Shown piece by piece: positions 47,407 to 58,171 of a stretch of 64,000 bases of DNA. The first letter of the stretch is position 1. Every line of letters begins with the position of its first letter. The notes below the pieces were generated by a model that was given only the letters and a program-made list of their open reading frames with translations, was not told the DNA's origin and did no database searches. Origin of the DNA: Siphonodentalium dalli (lineage: Eukaryota; Mollusca; Scaphopoda; Gadilida; Siphonodentaliidae); the NCBI GenBank assembly GCA_032622095.1, contig CP136063.1, positions 267,649,426 to 267,713,425 of the forward strand. The letters run 5' to 3'. The translations under genes were made by a program, and so were the position numbers.

Positions 47407-50015
47407 TTTATAAAAGATGGAGAGCAGAAAATAAAGGAAAACATCATATATAGAAACATTATACAATTTTTGATATATATGCTTTATTCTTTTATCCAAG
47501 ATATATATGGACATTGAGAACAAAAATGTAGAATTTTTTTACAAAAGATGGAGAGCGGAACATAAAGGAAGACATCATTTATATACAATATATACATCAA
47601 CCCCCCGGTTTTTATTCTCATACAGGCCGGTGAAATCATCACCGCAATTGTCCCCCGTGTGGGCCCGGGTAGAATATGCCTACCGCCCACTGCGATGGGG
47701 TAAGCATCCCCTAATGTGGCACCCTGTTTGTCGTGGGATGCATCCCATGAGGTGTGTTGTGGGAGTCCTGTGGGTACTAGGGCGGCCGTATCACTTGAGA
47801 CATCGACCTGCGGATACGGCTTAGCTCATGGTCCTCTTTGGATCTACATCTCTTCAAGACGGGTGGTTGAGTTGACCCGGCTCAATGAGTCGGCTAGTCA
47901 CGCCTCTCCACAGTGTTTCATATTATATTTCTGCCATCTGTTCTATTATATTTCTGGTGTCTAGTTGGTGACTTCTGTTTTTCATGTCTGTTTCTTTCGT
48001 GTCTTGTCTGTTTGCATTTCGCTTCATCACTGTTAAATGTTTAAATTTTGTACTGTTCACGGCTGTCTCACTGTGGCGAGGTACCGGGGGACTGATATAT
48101 GCAGTGGCTAAACGGGTCACCGCTTCAGCAATGTACCAGTCTTGGGCCCGACCATAATTCTAAGGGTAGTCCGAGGCGGCTGCTGGGCTAGTTGTCGATT
48201 ATTTGCTTTTCATATGGCAACAAATAACAAACAAAAACGTAAGAATGACCACCGCCAAGTTCCACTGATGCTGAGGTCTATCCAAAGTACTCGGTTTGAT
48301 CCAAATGTCAAGAGGCCTTCTGTATTTGTGATTGATAAAACGCTACAAAAAATAGCCAGACAATTAAAATCTTTCAAACCGGTCAGGACTGTGCCACTCA
48401 GTGGCTCTCTTCTGATCGAATGTTCAAGAAAAATTCAAGCTGATACTCTTGGGCAATTAACATCTATTGCACAAACACCAGTGTTGGTTACTCCCCACAA
48501 GACATTGAACACTATCAGAGCTATGTCGAGAACTCGCGATATAGCTGATTCTTCTGAGTCAGATATATTGGCAGAGTTAGCACCACAGGGAGTCACAGAA
48601 GTGCGTAGTTTTACGAAGACAGGTGATGGTAAAAAAGTTCAGTTGAACAGTTATCATCTGACCTTCAGTCGGTGCGAACATCCACCGACATTGAAGATTG
48701 GTATATAAAGATGGAGTTAATACATATGTTCCAAACCCATTGCGATGTTTTAAATGTCTGTGGTATGGCGATGGCCTGGGACATTGTAAAAGTAAAGAAA
48801 CCGTATGTCCACGATGTTCTATTTCTGGTAATGATCACAAGGATTTTACGAATCTGCAGACATGTTCAAACTGTAAAGGTGTACATGCTGCAATGGATCG
48901 GTGATGTCCCATTTTGGGACAATGCATTCAAGATTCAACGATGTAAAGCTGAGAAGCATCTGTCATATATAGATGCTAAGAAAATAGTCGGCCCCGACCA
49001 TCCATTCCGCAGGTCACATACTCATAAATCGGGTCTACCAAAAAGTGTGTTGATGCCAGCACTCAGACACACAGTCAAACCACACTCGTCTGTATATCAA
49101 TATCTGTAACAACACAAGTTGTGGAGACTGATATTATTCCTGATCCAGAACCTGTAGCGCAGGTTATAGATACGGCTTCTGTCGTTGAGACATTTCCTCC
49201 GAAACAACCTATACAACTTGATCCTACTGTTCCAAAATAAAAATCGCATGTTGCTTCGAAACAATGATCGCCAAAGTCACTCAAACTTTTCGACTCTCCG
49301 AAATAGAGAGGTTTGAGATTTAAAAATTTAACTGTATGATTGATGAGAAACGGTTAACTCTAAAAGACAAGAAACAGTATGTGTGGATCGAGGCTGTCGG
49401 TTGGGTGAAGGATGCCATTCTGTCTCATCCACCCGACCATCAGCTTGACGCATTGATAAAGGTTCATCCTCGATTCATCAATCATTATAAATACCTTATC
49501 GCTGCCTAGTCTGATTTTAAAAGCTACTTTACATATTTCGATGTGGATCCTTGGTAATTTCATGTTATTTATTTGCTATTTATTATCTATTCTTGTACTA
49601 ATTTTATACGTTTTATAGCATGATTGCACAATATAGTCAGTTCTTGAATTGTTTTTCCTGACTCCAATTGGAAACATTCATCTTGGGTGCTTTTATTTGT
49701 ACATAACTCATCATTGCATTACAACACATGTCATAGACCATATTCGTACCACATTTGCCAGTCGCTTCTGCAATACGTTTCCTTTGAGAGAATAACTCAA
49801 TGGGAGAAACCATTTAGTATAGAAAGGGTTATAAATTACTGGAGACTGACAGGTAGTTACTTGATTTCCCAGGATATTGGTTTAATCTAATCCACTGTCT
49901 GATTTATCTACACAATTGCTTCGCTACGATCATTTTGATACATGATTCTGTTCTTGGTCGTGATATGACATAGCGGATAAAACGACCTTAAACCATCAAT
50001 CAATCAATCGCAATT
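47407..50015 (+). mobile_element. Non-LTR retroelement lacking ORF2, copy 2 (with 3' tail)
   Basis: Leader at 47525-47960, broken ORF1 at 48214-49509, a short 3' region and a tail ending CTTAAACCATCAATCAATCAATC at about 50010. Only ~500 bp separate the ORF1 stop from the tail, with no endonuclease or reverse transcriptase. About 165 bp near 49719-49881 is an inserted fragment of the F/G repeat (TCAATGGGAGAAACCATTTAG) not found in copy 1. The preserved tail shows the ORF2-less form ends like a complete retroelement. Confidence 0.75.
48214..49509 (+). pseudogene. Retroelement ORF1 (gag-like, zinc knuckles), broken copy 2
   Basis: The frame opens MATNNKQKRKNDHRQVPLML and runs uninterrupted to PPTLKIG near 48708, where it shifts. 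It resumes YVPNPLRCFKCLWYGDGLGH, KSKETVCPRCSISGNDHK and CSNCKGVHAAMDR followed by TGA. The conserved spacing of Cys and His gives one CCHC knuckle and a second Cys cluster. The C-terminal part includes KKIVGPDHPFRRSHTH and ends YKYLIAA with TAG at 49507-49509. Role as in copy 1: RNA-binding coat protein of a non-LTR element. Confidence 0.75.
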
Positions 50016-50268
50016 GTCATCATCACCATATTCATCATCGTTATCATCATTCGTCGTCGCCTGACCATCATCGTCATCATCATAATCAAATCATCATCAC
50101 CATATTCATCATCGTTATCATCATTCGTCGTCGCCTGACCATCATCGTCATCATCATAATCAAATCATCATCACCATATTCATCATCGTTATCATCATTC
50201 GTCGTCGCCTGACCATCATCGTCATCATCATAATCAAATAATCATCACCGTATTATCATCTTCGTCCA
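50016..50268. repeat. 74-bp minisatellite rich in ATC triplets, ~3.3 units
   Basis: The unit starting TCATCATCACCATATTCATC begins near 50017, 50091, 50165 and 50239 (partial). It directly follows the retroelement tail, so it may have grown from the (TCA)n-like tail. Confidence 0.85.
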
Positions 50269-50320
50269 ATAAGATATAGTAGCACATGCAAGCCGTGTAC
50301 AATATTAATCATGACGGTGA

Positions 50321-50434
50321 ACATGCCAGGTTTACATACAGTGAAACATTATACAATAACATGCCAGGTTTACATACAGTGAAACATTATACAATAACAT
50401 GCCAGGTTTACATACAGTGAAACATTATACAATA
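50321..50434. repeat. 38-bp tandem repeat, three units
   Basis: ACATGCCAGGTTTACATACA begins at 50321, 50359 and 50397. Units are identical apart from the edges. Confidence 0.9.
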
Positions 50435-50449
50435 ATAGTTGATCGGTTA

Positions 50450-50705
50450 TGAATGACGTGAACTATCCCACCAACTGCTGGGGATAGATAGTGTGCTTCG
50501 ACAAAGCAGTTGTTATAGTTTCTGGATCAGCCGGCGTCATGTTTATGGCGAATACACTACTTTTGTTTAACATGTATCAATAACAGTATACAACTATTGA
50601 TACGTTGTTGATAACGTGAATTTTCCCACCGACTGATTCAGATAGCGTACTTCGAGATGGCAGTTGTTATATTTTCGGGATCAGCCGATGGAAAGTTTAT
50701 GGCAA
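50450..50705. repeat. Diverged tandem pair, ~155 bp
   Basis: GTGAACTATCCCACCAACTG ... GGATCAGCCGGCG ... CACTACTTT recurs as GTGAATTTTCCCACCGACTG ... GGGATCAGCCGATGG ... TACTACTTT about 155-160 bp later. Confidence 0.65.
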
Positions 50706-50710
50706 ATATA

Positions 50711-51058
50711 CTACTTTAAATTTGTTGACAGCCCTGGATTCGTTATTACGGTATGATGTCGCTTTAAAACATTAATGTCTGGATAATCATCCAAATAGAT
50801 GACACCTTTGAGAAAAGAAATCAGTTTCTCAGCATTTGTTTTCGTCAATATCACAAAAGAACAGTTTAGTTGCGTGGCGGTTTCTGTGGCCGAGTACATA
50901 GCGTTAAATTGTGCAGGCGACGTTGGTCTCTTTGAGATTGAGTGATTAAATGAACCAGCTCTTTGAAGAGCTTTCGGCCTTAGGCATTTTGCAGTTGATA
51001 TTATATATTGACACAAAATTAACACATTCACATCCTTGTAAACAACAATGCATGACAC
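50711..51058 (-). CDS. Hypothetical 115-codon frame, possible retroelement fragment
   Basis: Opens with ATG and includes SPAQFNAMYSATETATQLNC, SFVILTKTNAEKLISFLKG and YLDDYPDI. The pattern loosely recalls the middle of an RNase H domain (an aliphatic helix followed by a VILT strand), as found at the end of some non-LTR polymerases. Catalytic acidic residues are not visible, so this is weak. It may equally be a chance frame. Confidence 0.2.
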   Translation of the reverse strand: MSCIVVYKDVNVLILCQYIISTAKCLRPKALQRAGSFNHSISKRPTSPAQFNAMYSATETATQLNCSFVILTKTNAEKLISFLKGVIYLDDYPDINVLKRHHTVITNPGLSTNLK

Positions 51059-52004
51059 TTCCTAACGACTGATATTAAATACCTATCATAACATCCAATA
51101 ATAGAGGTATAGCATGACTCTCCGGTTGTCTCATATCAAGAAATACGTCTTTTCCAAGTATACATACGTAGCATGGGTCATTTCAACTGTTCTTGGTCTC
51201 GGTATCTTTGACAAGATAACATCATGTTGTATTATCAACTTTAATCGTTAAGTCTGATCACCCATGGATGCCCAATTTCCCGTTTTGAGAGCATATAACG
51301 TAATCGAAGTTATCGGCTATGGATTGCATAAAAGTATCAGGAGAACTAAAAATCGCATCCATATTGTTATGATCTTACTTCAAGACAGTTGCCGATTCCT
51401 GAAGAATTTTCTTTTTTTTAATGTTTATCACCCAAGATATACATATATAAGCAGTCATTTTACATACATGTGTGCATTCAAACATTTATCAATGGGCCGT
51501 GTGGGGGGGGGGGGTAACCAAACCAACTTACATTTATGCATACATTTGACTGGCGCGCGCGTTCCAGACGACCACATGAATTGTGCGTGTGGGCGTCTGG
51601 CCTTCTTTCGTACCACTGGCGGCAATATGAATGATGTTGTATAAGAATAGTTACTGTAATCTATCAGTTGTTGGTAACGTTTTCATGATCTCGACGTTGA
51701 CATAATTTAGCTAAATTTATTGAAGAATTAGGCATGCATGTACGCGCATGCAAATCCGATATCACTGATTGTTGTTATCGATATTTTGGAGATTAGCAGT
51801 ATAACTGCCAAACATGTGATGATCTTATATCACATCTAATGACAGACGATATCACGAGCGCTGCATATCAGCAAAATGATAGTGATAATAACTAAAGTTA
51901 CTGCCATGTTTTATATTATGAAATAATATATCAATGATCTATTTAGGCTCCTCTAAAGTTTATTTTAATTATAATCAGAATATTTCGACAGATATGGAAA
52001 AAAG
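51059..52004. other. Unassigned sequence
   Basis: A 126-codon plus frame (51264-51644) spans a G-run at 51506-51515 and has no recognisable domain. A GCGCGCGC run is at 51551. Nothing else supported. Confidence 0.35.
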
Positions 52005-52150
52005 CGCATCATCTCTGCGGTACCGCGGAGGGATGCCTGGGCCGATCGGGCCCCGCTCTACACGGTTCATTTGTCTCGTGTGGAGCGGGGTGTGCTCTGC
52101 CAGGGCGCCTGGTGATGTGGTATGGCAGGGATGGTGGGAGTGAGGGTGTT
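52005..52150. other. GC-rich island with stem-loop potential
   Basis: In an AT-rich setting this ~145 bp is strongly GC-rich. CCCCGCTCTACACG and CGTGTGGAGCGGGG form a 14-bp stem (one mismatch) around a short loop. It could be part of an exon, promoter or short repeat; no protein is recognised. Confidence 0.45.
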
Positions 52151-52906
52151 ACCACAGTAGTTGGTAGTCGTGGGTAGATATGAGCTGCATGCATTGTTTG
52201 GATTTCCAAGTAATGTGTGTAGCTGTAGTTCACTCGCGGCTGCCTGCTACTGTGGGTGGAAAATATTGCAACGCACGCGTGTAATCTGTAAATTATATGT
52301 ACATATGTTAATTAATGTTATCTAAATGTCATTACTTGACTTAGTAGACAAAAAACTTGATTGAGAGAAAACATTTATACTATAAAATTAGCGAAAAAAC
52401 CGAATCTTTGAAGGATTGGCTGCTTTACCCCAAAAGAGTTTATCTGTCAACTTAGAGTCGCAAGTGTTTCTATACTTTTATTATTTGAATAATAGCTTTG
52501 AGAATTATTTTCTTTATTGTTTCATCACTGATATACTTGTGTATATAGAGAGATATATTCACAGAACAAACAAGTTTTGCCTCAAATAATTATTAGTATG
52601 TATATTAACTGTGTTACATGATATGACACGCGTGGTCTTATTCATTCACGCAAATAACTCTCTTTATTATACCTCATTTAAATATAATTCACTTCTGAAT
52701 GAAAATTTAGTTTGGTAAATATGTTATTGGATCCAATGTAGCATCACATTACATAAACTGAGGGTCATTTGTAAAAAGAGGTTTGCGCTTCTAAGCCACC
52801 ATCTTTGTGTCACCTTTGATACCATTATCTAAATTGAGCAAACAGATACCAAACTTAATCCAGAAAACATATTAACCATTGTGTCAAGTGTGGGTGTGTA
52901 TGTGGG

Positions 52907-52937
<31 letters not shown>

Positions 52938-53152
52938 CAATCCCCCACTCGTTAGAGGTCAACGGTTTTTTCCTTGAGAAATTTCGGCCATTTTGACCAC
53001 CATCTTTATTTGTCTTGATTTTTCAAATTCAGCAAGGCTGCCGACGCTGATTCTTCACAAGGGTACCACAAACCACCATAATCCGCGGAGAGAAAAACGC
53101 ATACGTTCAAACTAGCATTAATAAAATATCAGGGTTTGGTAACTGTACAACA
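52151..53152. other. Unassigned sequence with GT microsatellite
   Basis: A (GT)n run lies at about 52905-52934. The flanks contain phrases such as 'gaccaccatcttt' and 'attttgaccaccat' that repeat loosely. No gene seen. Confidence 0.45.
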
Positions 53153-53616
53153 TTAACCCTTTCAGTGCCAGGTCCGATTTTTGTATCAACCCATATACCC
53201 TGTGCCAACGCATTCTCTTATATATGCGAGTCGACCATAGGTCGCCTCGCATATATAAGAGAATGCATTGGCCTAACAATTTTTCATCATTTGTTATTAT
53301 TTTTTACAATTTTTTACAATTTTAATAATGTTTTCTTATATTCTTTAACAGACTTATTTTGTAGGTTTAGTGCCAGGGAATCTTACGTTTTTCATGGGCA
53401 TCTAAATTATTACTATGAATACTTGGTGATAGTTTTGAGTTATAACATGCCGCTAAGGTTTTATCCAGTTTGTTTTTAAATTTGGTATAGCATGCTTAAG
53501 CATACCCAAAAAAAATTCAACCCAAAACAATCTTTAAAAAAAAAAAAAAAAAAAAAAAAATTTACAGACCGTAAATTAGGGGCGATGAGATCGGCCCCTG
53601 GCACTGAAAGGGTTAA
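53153..53616 (-). mobile_element. Hairpin-cassette MITE, CCCTTTGAGTGCCAGG/TTAA type, copy 2
   Basis: TTAA at 53153-53156 and 53613-53616; termini CCCTTTCAGTGCCAGG and CCTGGCACTGAAAGGG. One hairpin at 53204-53272. Relative to copy 1 (10897-11125) it contains about 210 extra bp at 53366-53578, including an A-run of about 25, so something inserted within the TAGGTTTAGGGCC region. Its right TTAA is shared with the next element. Confidence 0.85.
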
Positions 53617-54127
53617 AGATACGGGCGGTGTTGGCGGTGGGTATGCTGTTAAAATATTCACCTCCGTCAAAAACAGTCATAAACAGAAAGAATAGTAAAA
53701 TATAGACAGACCTTGTTCTTATACCAATAAGAAATATGGCATAAACAGTATGTTATTGTCAATTTTTTTCCTTTGTTATGTAAACAAAGCAAAAAACGTT
53801 TTTGTATAGATCCGGATATGGTAAACATAAAGAGCGTTATTTGTTACTGTTTTCCTGATATCGAAATATTAAAAGAGCGTTTATATCATTTGTGTGTGAT
53901 TAACCAATAGAATTGCGCTGTGTTAATGTAAACAGAAGCACAACTTCTGTAACTCGAGCAGGCTCTTGTTTACATACACCATCGTACGTCTTGATGACAA
54001 TATACTATTTACGCGCTGATTATGTTTGGCATATGAACAAAACTATATATATTTTAATATTCCTTCTGTTGATGGCGATTTGAACAAATATGAATATTTC
54101 TGCAACGAACGCCGCCCGTGCCTTTAA
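53613..54127. mobile_element. TTAA-flanked MITE, 'GGGCGGCG' family, copy 3
   Basis: TTAA at 53613-53616 and 54124-54127; termini AGATACGGGCGGTG and CGCCGCCCGTGCCT. It is in the opposite orientation to copies 1 and 2. Two AAAGAGCGTT motifs lie inside. It abuts the preceding MITE with no intervening base beyond one TTAA. Confidence 0.85.
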
Positions 54128-54909
54128 GAGAAAAAGTCAAAACAAGGCAGAGTTCAGTCCCCTGCTATGCTGCCATCAGGTACACATAATGTGAGGAAAT
54201 CTTGTTTAATTAAGACCTTGTTCTGTTTACAATGCAGTCTGCGTTATTATGAGAAACCGAACTGTATATATTCATTTGAAAATTGATCAAGCCAGAATAA
54301 ATTGAAAAAACTCTTAAATAAAAATTGTTAGATTTAATTACGAGAATACACGTGATGGCTGTGTTCAGACCAGCATAGAGATGGGACTGAACTCTGGCCT
54401 TCGGTTTGGAAAACATGGAAAACGGCAAAAAGCCCATTGTAGCAACCTGTTACAGTGGGGTATTATTCCCGGGTACCACCTGGAAATGGCCCGAATCTCG
54501 CGTACCAAATGGGGATGGGGTGACACCCTCAGATATGCACTGTATTATTTGTCGTCTGTTCATTTTTCCTGAACACCCCTCCAAATCAACAATATACTAT
54601 TCCAATGTACATCTTTATAACTGAATGGGAGAGTCCATTTAGTAAAGAAATTGTTATTATCGGCGTGCTCGCGTGTACAATCAATCTGGACTCAGTGGTT
54701 ATCGATCACTACACACATTGAACTGATCTCACATAATTCGTGGACATTAATAGTCTCATCGCTGAGCTAATCCACTATTGTGAGGACATTCAACATTTCT
54801 GCACACAAAGAGTTGCACGCATTTCATTTGAGTGTGGTTGATAAAAGCAACTAATTGTAATATGAAAATATTAATGCACACGGAGAGACGCTTTGTGTCG
54901 TTTCTGTTT
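54128..54909. other. Unassigned sequence with F/G repeat fragment
   Basis: About 54590-54660 matches the ACTGAGTGGGAGAAT part of the F/G repeat. The frame at 54381-54572 is not recognised. No other feature seen. Confidence 0.4.
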
Positions 54910-55480
54910 CAGGGTGCCTGGCGTAGTACGTACATGTACCATAGCAGGGTTGCCTGGCGTAGTAAGTACATGTACTATAGCAGGGTTGCCTGGCGTAGTA
55001 AGTACATGTACTATAGCAGGGTTGCCTGGCGTAGTAAGTACATGTACTATATCAGGTTTGCCTGGCGTAGTAAGTACATGTACTATAGCAGGGTTGCCTG
55101 GCGTAGTAAGTACATGTACTATGTCAGGGTTGCCTGGCGTAGTAAGTACATGTACTATGTCAGGGTTGCCTGGCGTAGTAAGTACATGTACTATATCAGG
55201 GTTGCCTGGCGTAGTACGTACACGTACCATACAGCAGGGTTGCCTGGCGTAGTACGTACATGTACCATATAGCAGGGTTGCCTGGCGTAGTACGTACATG
55301 TACCATAGCAGGGTTGCCTGGCGTAGTACGTACATGTAATATAGCAGGGTTGCCTGGCGTAGTACGTACATGTACTATAGCATGGTTGCCTGGCGTAGTA
55401 TGTACATGTAATATAATATAACAGGGTTGCCTTGCGTAGTACGTACATGTACTATAGCAGGGTTGCTTGGCGTAGCACGG
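54910..55480. repeat. 36-bp minisatellite, about 16 units
   Basis: Unit GCAGGGTTGCCTGGCGTAGT plus AAGTACATGTACTATA. Length varies from 36 to about 43 bp toward the right. Each unit contains the 12-bp palindrome AGTACATGTACT or its variant GTACGTACATGTAC. Long frames on both strands are by-products of the 3n unit length. Confidence 0.95.
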
Positions 55481-55680
55481 GTAAAACCAAATTATCAAAA
55501 TAAAAAATGTGTTTTCTATTGATTAAGAAATAGACATTTGGCTGAATAGTTGTGTATTCTTTATAAATTAGTTAATTACAATAAGATTAACCCATATCCC
55601 TAAAGTTGTATGGTGCCCCACCCATAACTTGGACGGCGTCATGTATAGGAATATTTAAACTATAGGATTATACAAAAACG

Positions 55681-56383
55681 TCGTTAATGGTATGGTCACA
55701 TATACAAACGTCGTTAATCGTATGGTCACATATACAAACGTCGTTAATCGTATGGTCACATATACAAACGTCGTTAATCGTATGGTCACATATACAAACG
55801 TCGTTAATCGTATGGTCACATATACAAACGTCGTTAATCGTATGGTCACATATACAAACGTCGTTAATCGTATGGTCACATATACAAACGTCGTTAATCG
55901 TATGGTCACATATACAAACGTCGTTAATCGTATGGTCACATATACAAACGTCGTTAATCGTATGGTCACATATACAAACGTCGTTAATCGTATGGTCACA
56001 TATACAAACGTCGTTAATCGTATGGTCACATATACAAACGTCGTTAATCGTATGGTCACATATACAAACGTCGTTAATCGTATGGTCACATATACAAACG
56101 TCGTTAATCGTATGGTCACATATACAAACGTCGTTAATCGTATGGTCACATATACAAACGTCGTTAATCGTATGGTCACATATACAAACGTCGTTAATCG
56201 TATGGTCACATATACAAACGTCGTTAATCGTATGGTCACATATACAAACGTCGTTAATCGTATGGTCACATATACAAACGTCGTTAATCGTATGGTCACA
56301 TATACAAACGTCGTTAATCGTATGGTCACATATACAAACGTCGTTAATCGTATGTCACTGGTACGTCGTTAATGGTATGGTCA
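55681..56383. repeat. 30-bp minisatellite, 22 near-identical units
   Basis: TCGTTAATCGTATGGTCACA plus TATACAAACG repeats exactly every 30 bp from 55681 to 56340. The only change seen inside the array is a C-to-G in the first unit. A degenerate unit at 56341-56383 closes it. Frames of over 220 codons on both strands are by-products. Confidence 0.97.
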
Positions 56384-56991
56384 CACAGTGGGTCACAGAT
56401 ACAATTTCGGAATAAGTGCATTGTGCTGTTCCAATATAATAGTATAGATCCGTTCTCAACTCTCAATGAAAGGGCTTCCGTTTTAGGAATGTATATGGTC
56501 GTTTGTTGAACTTATTATCTGAACATGTCCCAGAGGAACTACTCATCAATGAGTATTAACATAGGAAGTGTAAATCGAAGTATTAACCTTTTCTCTCTCT
56601 TATTTACATTAGTCATTATGTATAGTTCTGTATAAATATATATGCATGCCGTTATTCGTCATCATATATATCACACACACTACAAGTTGATAGTAGATTC
56701 CCCTGAGTATATGCTCCTGCTAATTTTCAATGATGCTGGTGGATCATGCTGACTTGCTATGATGCTGGTAAGGACAACTGATGCTGTCGAGTAAAAGTAC
56801 CGTTATGTTTTGTAAAATTGTAATTTTAAATGTTTAAATGTTTAAAACATTTACAAATATGTATATTTGTAAAATATTTCAATAATGGCTGTTAGTTGTT
56901 GGAAAATTAATTGAGATATCCATTCCTGTCGTTTGCGAACACGTAAGCAGCCTTGACTAAAACCAGCATCATAGCAAATTAGCAGGACCAG
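56384..56991. other. Unassigned sequence
   Basis: A fragment near 56487-56530 resembles the start of the F/G repeat (GGTCGTTTGTTGAACTTATT). TTTAAATGTTTAAATG short repeats occur near 56825. No gene seen. Confidence 0.35.
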
Positions 56992-57711
56992 TTAAAGACA
57001 CGGATGGCCTTCGCGGTGGGTATTGATGTTAGAATAGTCACATCCGTTAAAACCACCATAAGCAGAAAGATTATTAAAATATTTACAGACCTTGTTGTTA
57101 TACCAATCATAAATGTCGCGTAAATAGTATGTTATTGTCAAGTTATTACGCTCTGTTATGTAAACAAAGACCAAGACTGTTACAGAACATGGCTTCTGTT
57201 TACATACCACAGCTTACGAACTTGACAACAACAAACTATTTACGCGATATTTATGATTGGTGTAAGAACAAAATATGTCTGTATTTTAAAGTGATGTGAA
57301 ACACCCCGGTATAGTGATCAACTAGAAATGTAGAATAACGTTGTTCAAAGTAGTATATTTTACAAATAGTATGTCCAAATTGACAACACGCACCGCCATT
57401 CTTATATATGAATGAATTGCAGTGACTCTCAAAGGCGAAATCGTGTTCGTTAGTTTATCGAATCGAATAGTAAATATTTACAATTGAGCGTAGTTCTGGC
57501 TATGTTTTCTATGGAGTGGTAAGGTCGATTTGCTTCGAATTTTCGGCAATGTTAGTAGAATGTTACATTTCTCCAGTTGTCATAACGCCTGAATACTAAC
57601 TTCTCAGTTTCAAAGTACAATATATGTCTTTAATATTGTTTCTGTTTATGGCAGTTTTAGCGGATGTGACTAGTTTAACAGCATACCCACCGCGAAGACC
57701 ATCTACTTTAA
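56992..57711. mobile_element. TTAA-flanked MITE, diverged member of the 'GGGCGGCG' family
   Basis: TTAA at 56992-56995 and 57708-57711. Inverted ends AGACACGGATGGCCTTCGCG and CGCGAAGACCATCTACT share their layout, and the following GGTGGGTAT, with the other copies. The interior retains 'tgttattgtcaa', 'gttatgtaaacaaag' and 'ttctgtttatggc' landmarks but is ~220 bp longer. Confidence 0.65.
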
Positions 57712-58127
57712 CCAGCCGTAATTATCCGAATAATGCTCCAGTGTTACCGGGTTGTACAGTGTTCACGTGGAAACAACAATTTTCTTCTCAATCTTGCATA
57801 GAAATCGAAGGCGATAATTCATTTTGCGTTCTACACGTAATGATGTGCGATGATTGTGGATGCTAATTAACCGACTGGCAATACCATTATGCGGTGGTTA
57901 ACTATGCACCATTCTCTTCTGGTGGCGCTACTGGCGTGTTTCATATTGGCAGATATGAACCATCTGTGAAGCCCGTACGCGTCTATTTCAATAGCATGCT
58001 TTATGTCGCTTATTATGAATACCAATGTATTAGCATGATCAGTTACAGCTGCAATAATCAAACCAACATGCACATAGTTAGAAGAAACCGAACAGTCAGA
58101 AACATATCACCCTGTATATCTATATAG
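57624..58127 (+). pseudogene. Small secreted-protein-like frame with one in-frame stop
   Basis: From ATG at 57624 the frame reads MSLILFLFMAVLADVTSLTA, a good signal-peptide-like start, then GCTVFTWKQQFSSQSCIEIE, FCVLHVMMCDDCGC and a TAA at 57864-57866. The same frame stays open for another 87 codons (LTDWQYHYAVVNYAPFSSGG, YEPSVKPVRVYFNSM) to a TAG at 58125-58127. The first ~30 codons lie in the right end of the TTAA element, so the signal-like segment is element-derived. It may be one decayed gene of ~167 codons, an 80-residue Cys-containing peptide, or chance. Not a recognised family. Confidence 0.35.
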
Positions 58128-58139
58128 ATGAGTAGGATA

Positions 58140-58171
<32 letters not shown>

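Noticed and set aside
54832-55498. Tyr/Cys-rich repeat 'proteins' across the 54.9-kb minisatellite
   Set aside because: Overlapping frames on both strands follow the 36-bp unit and break where unit length changes.
55655-56415. Frames of over 220 codons in the 30-bp array
   Set aside because: Same reason: a stop-free 30-bp unit read in three frames. No flanking coding sequence, start context or domain.
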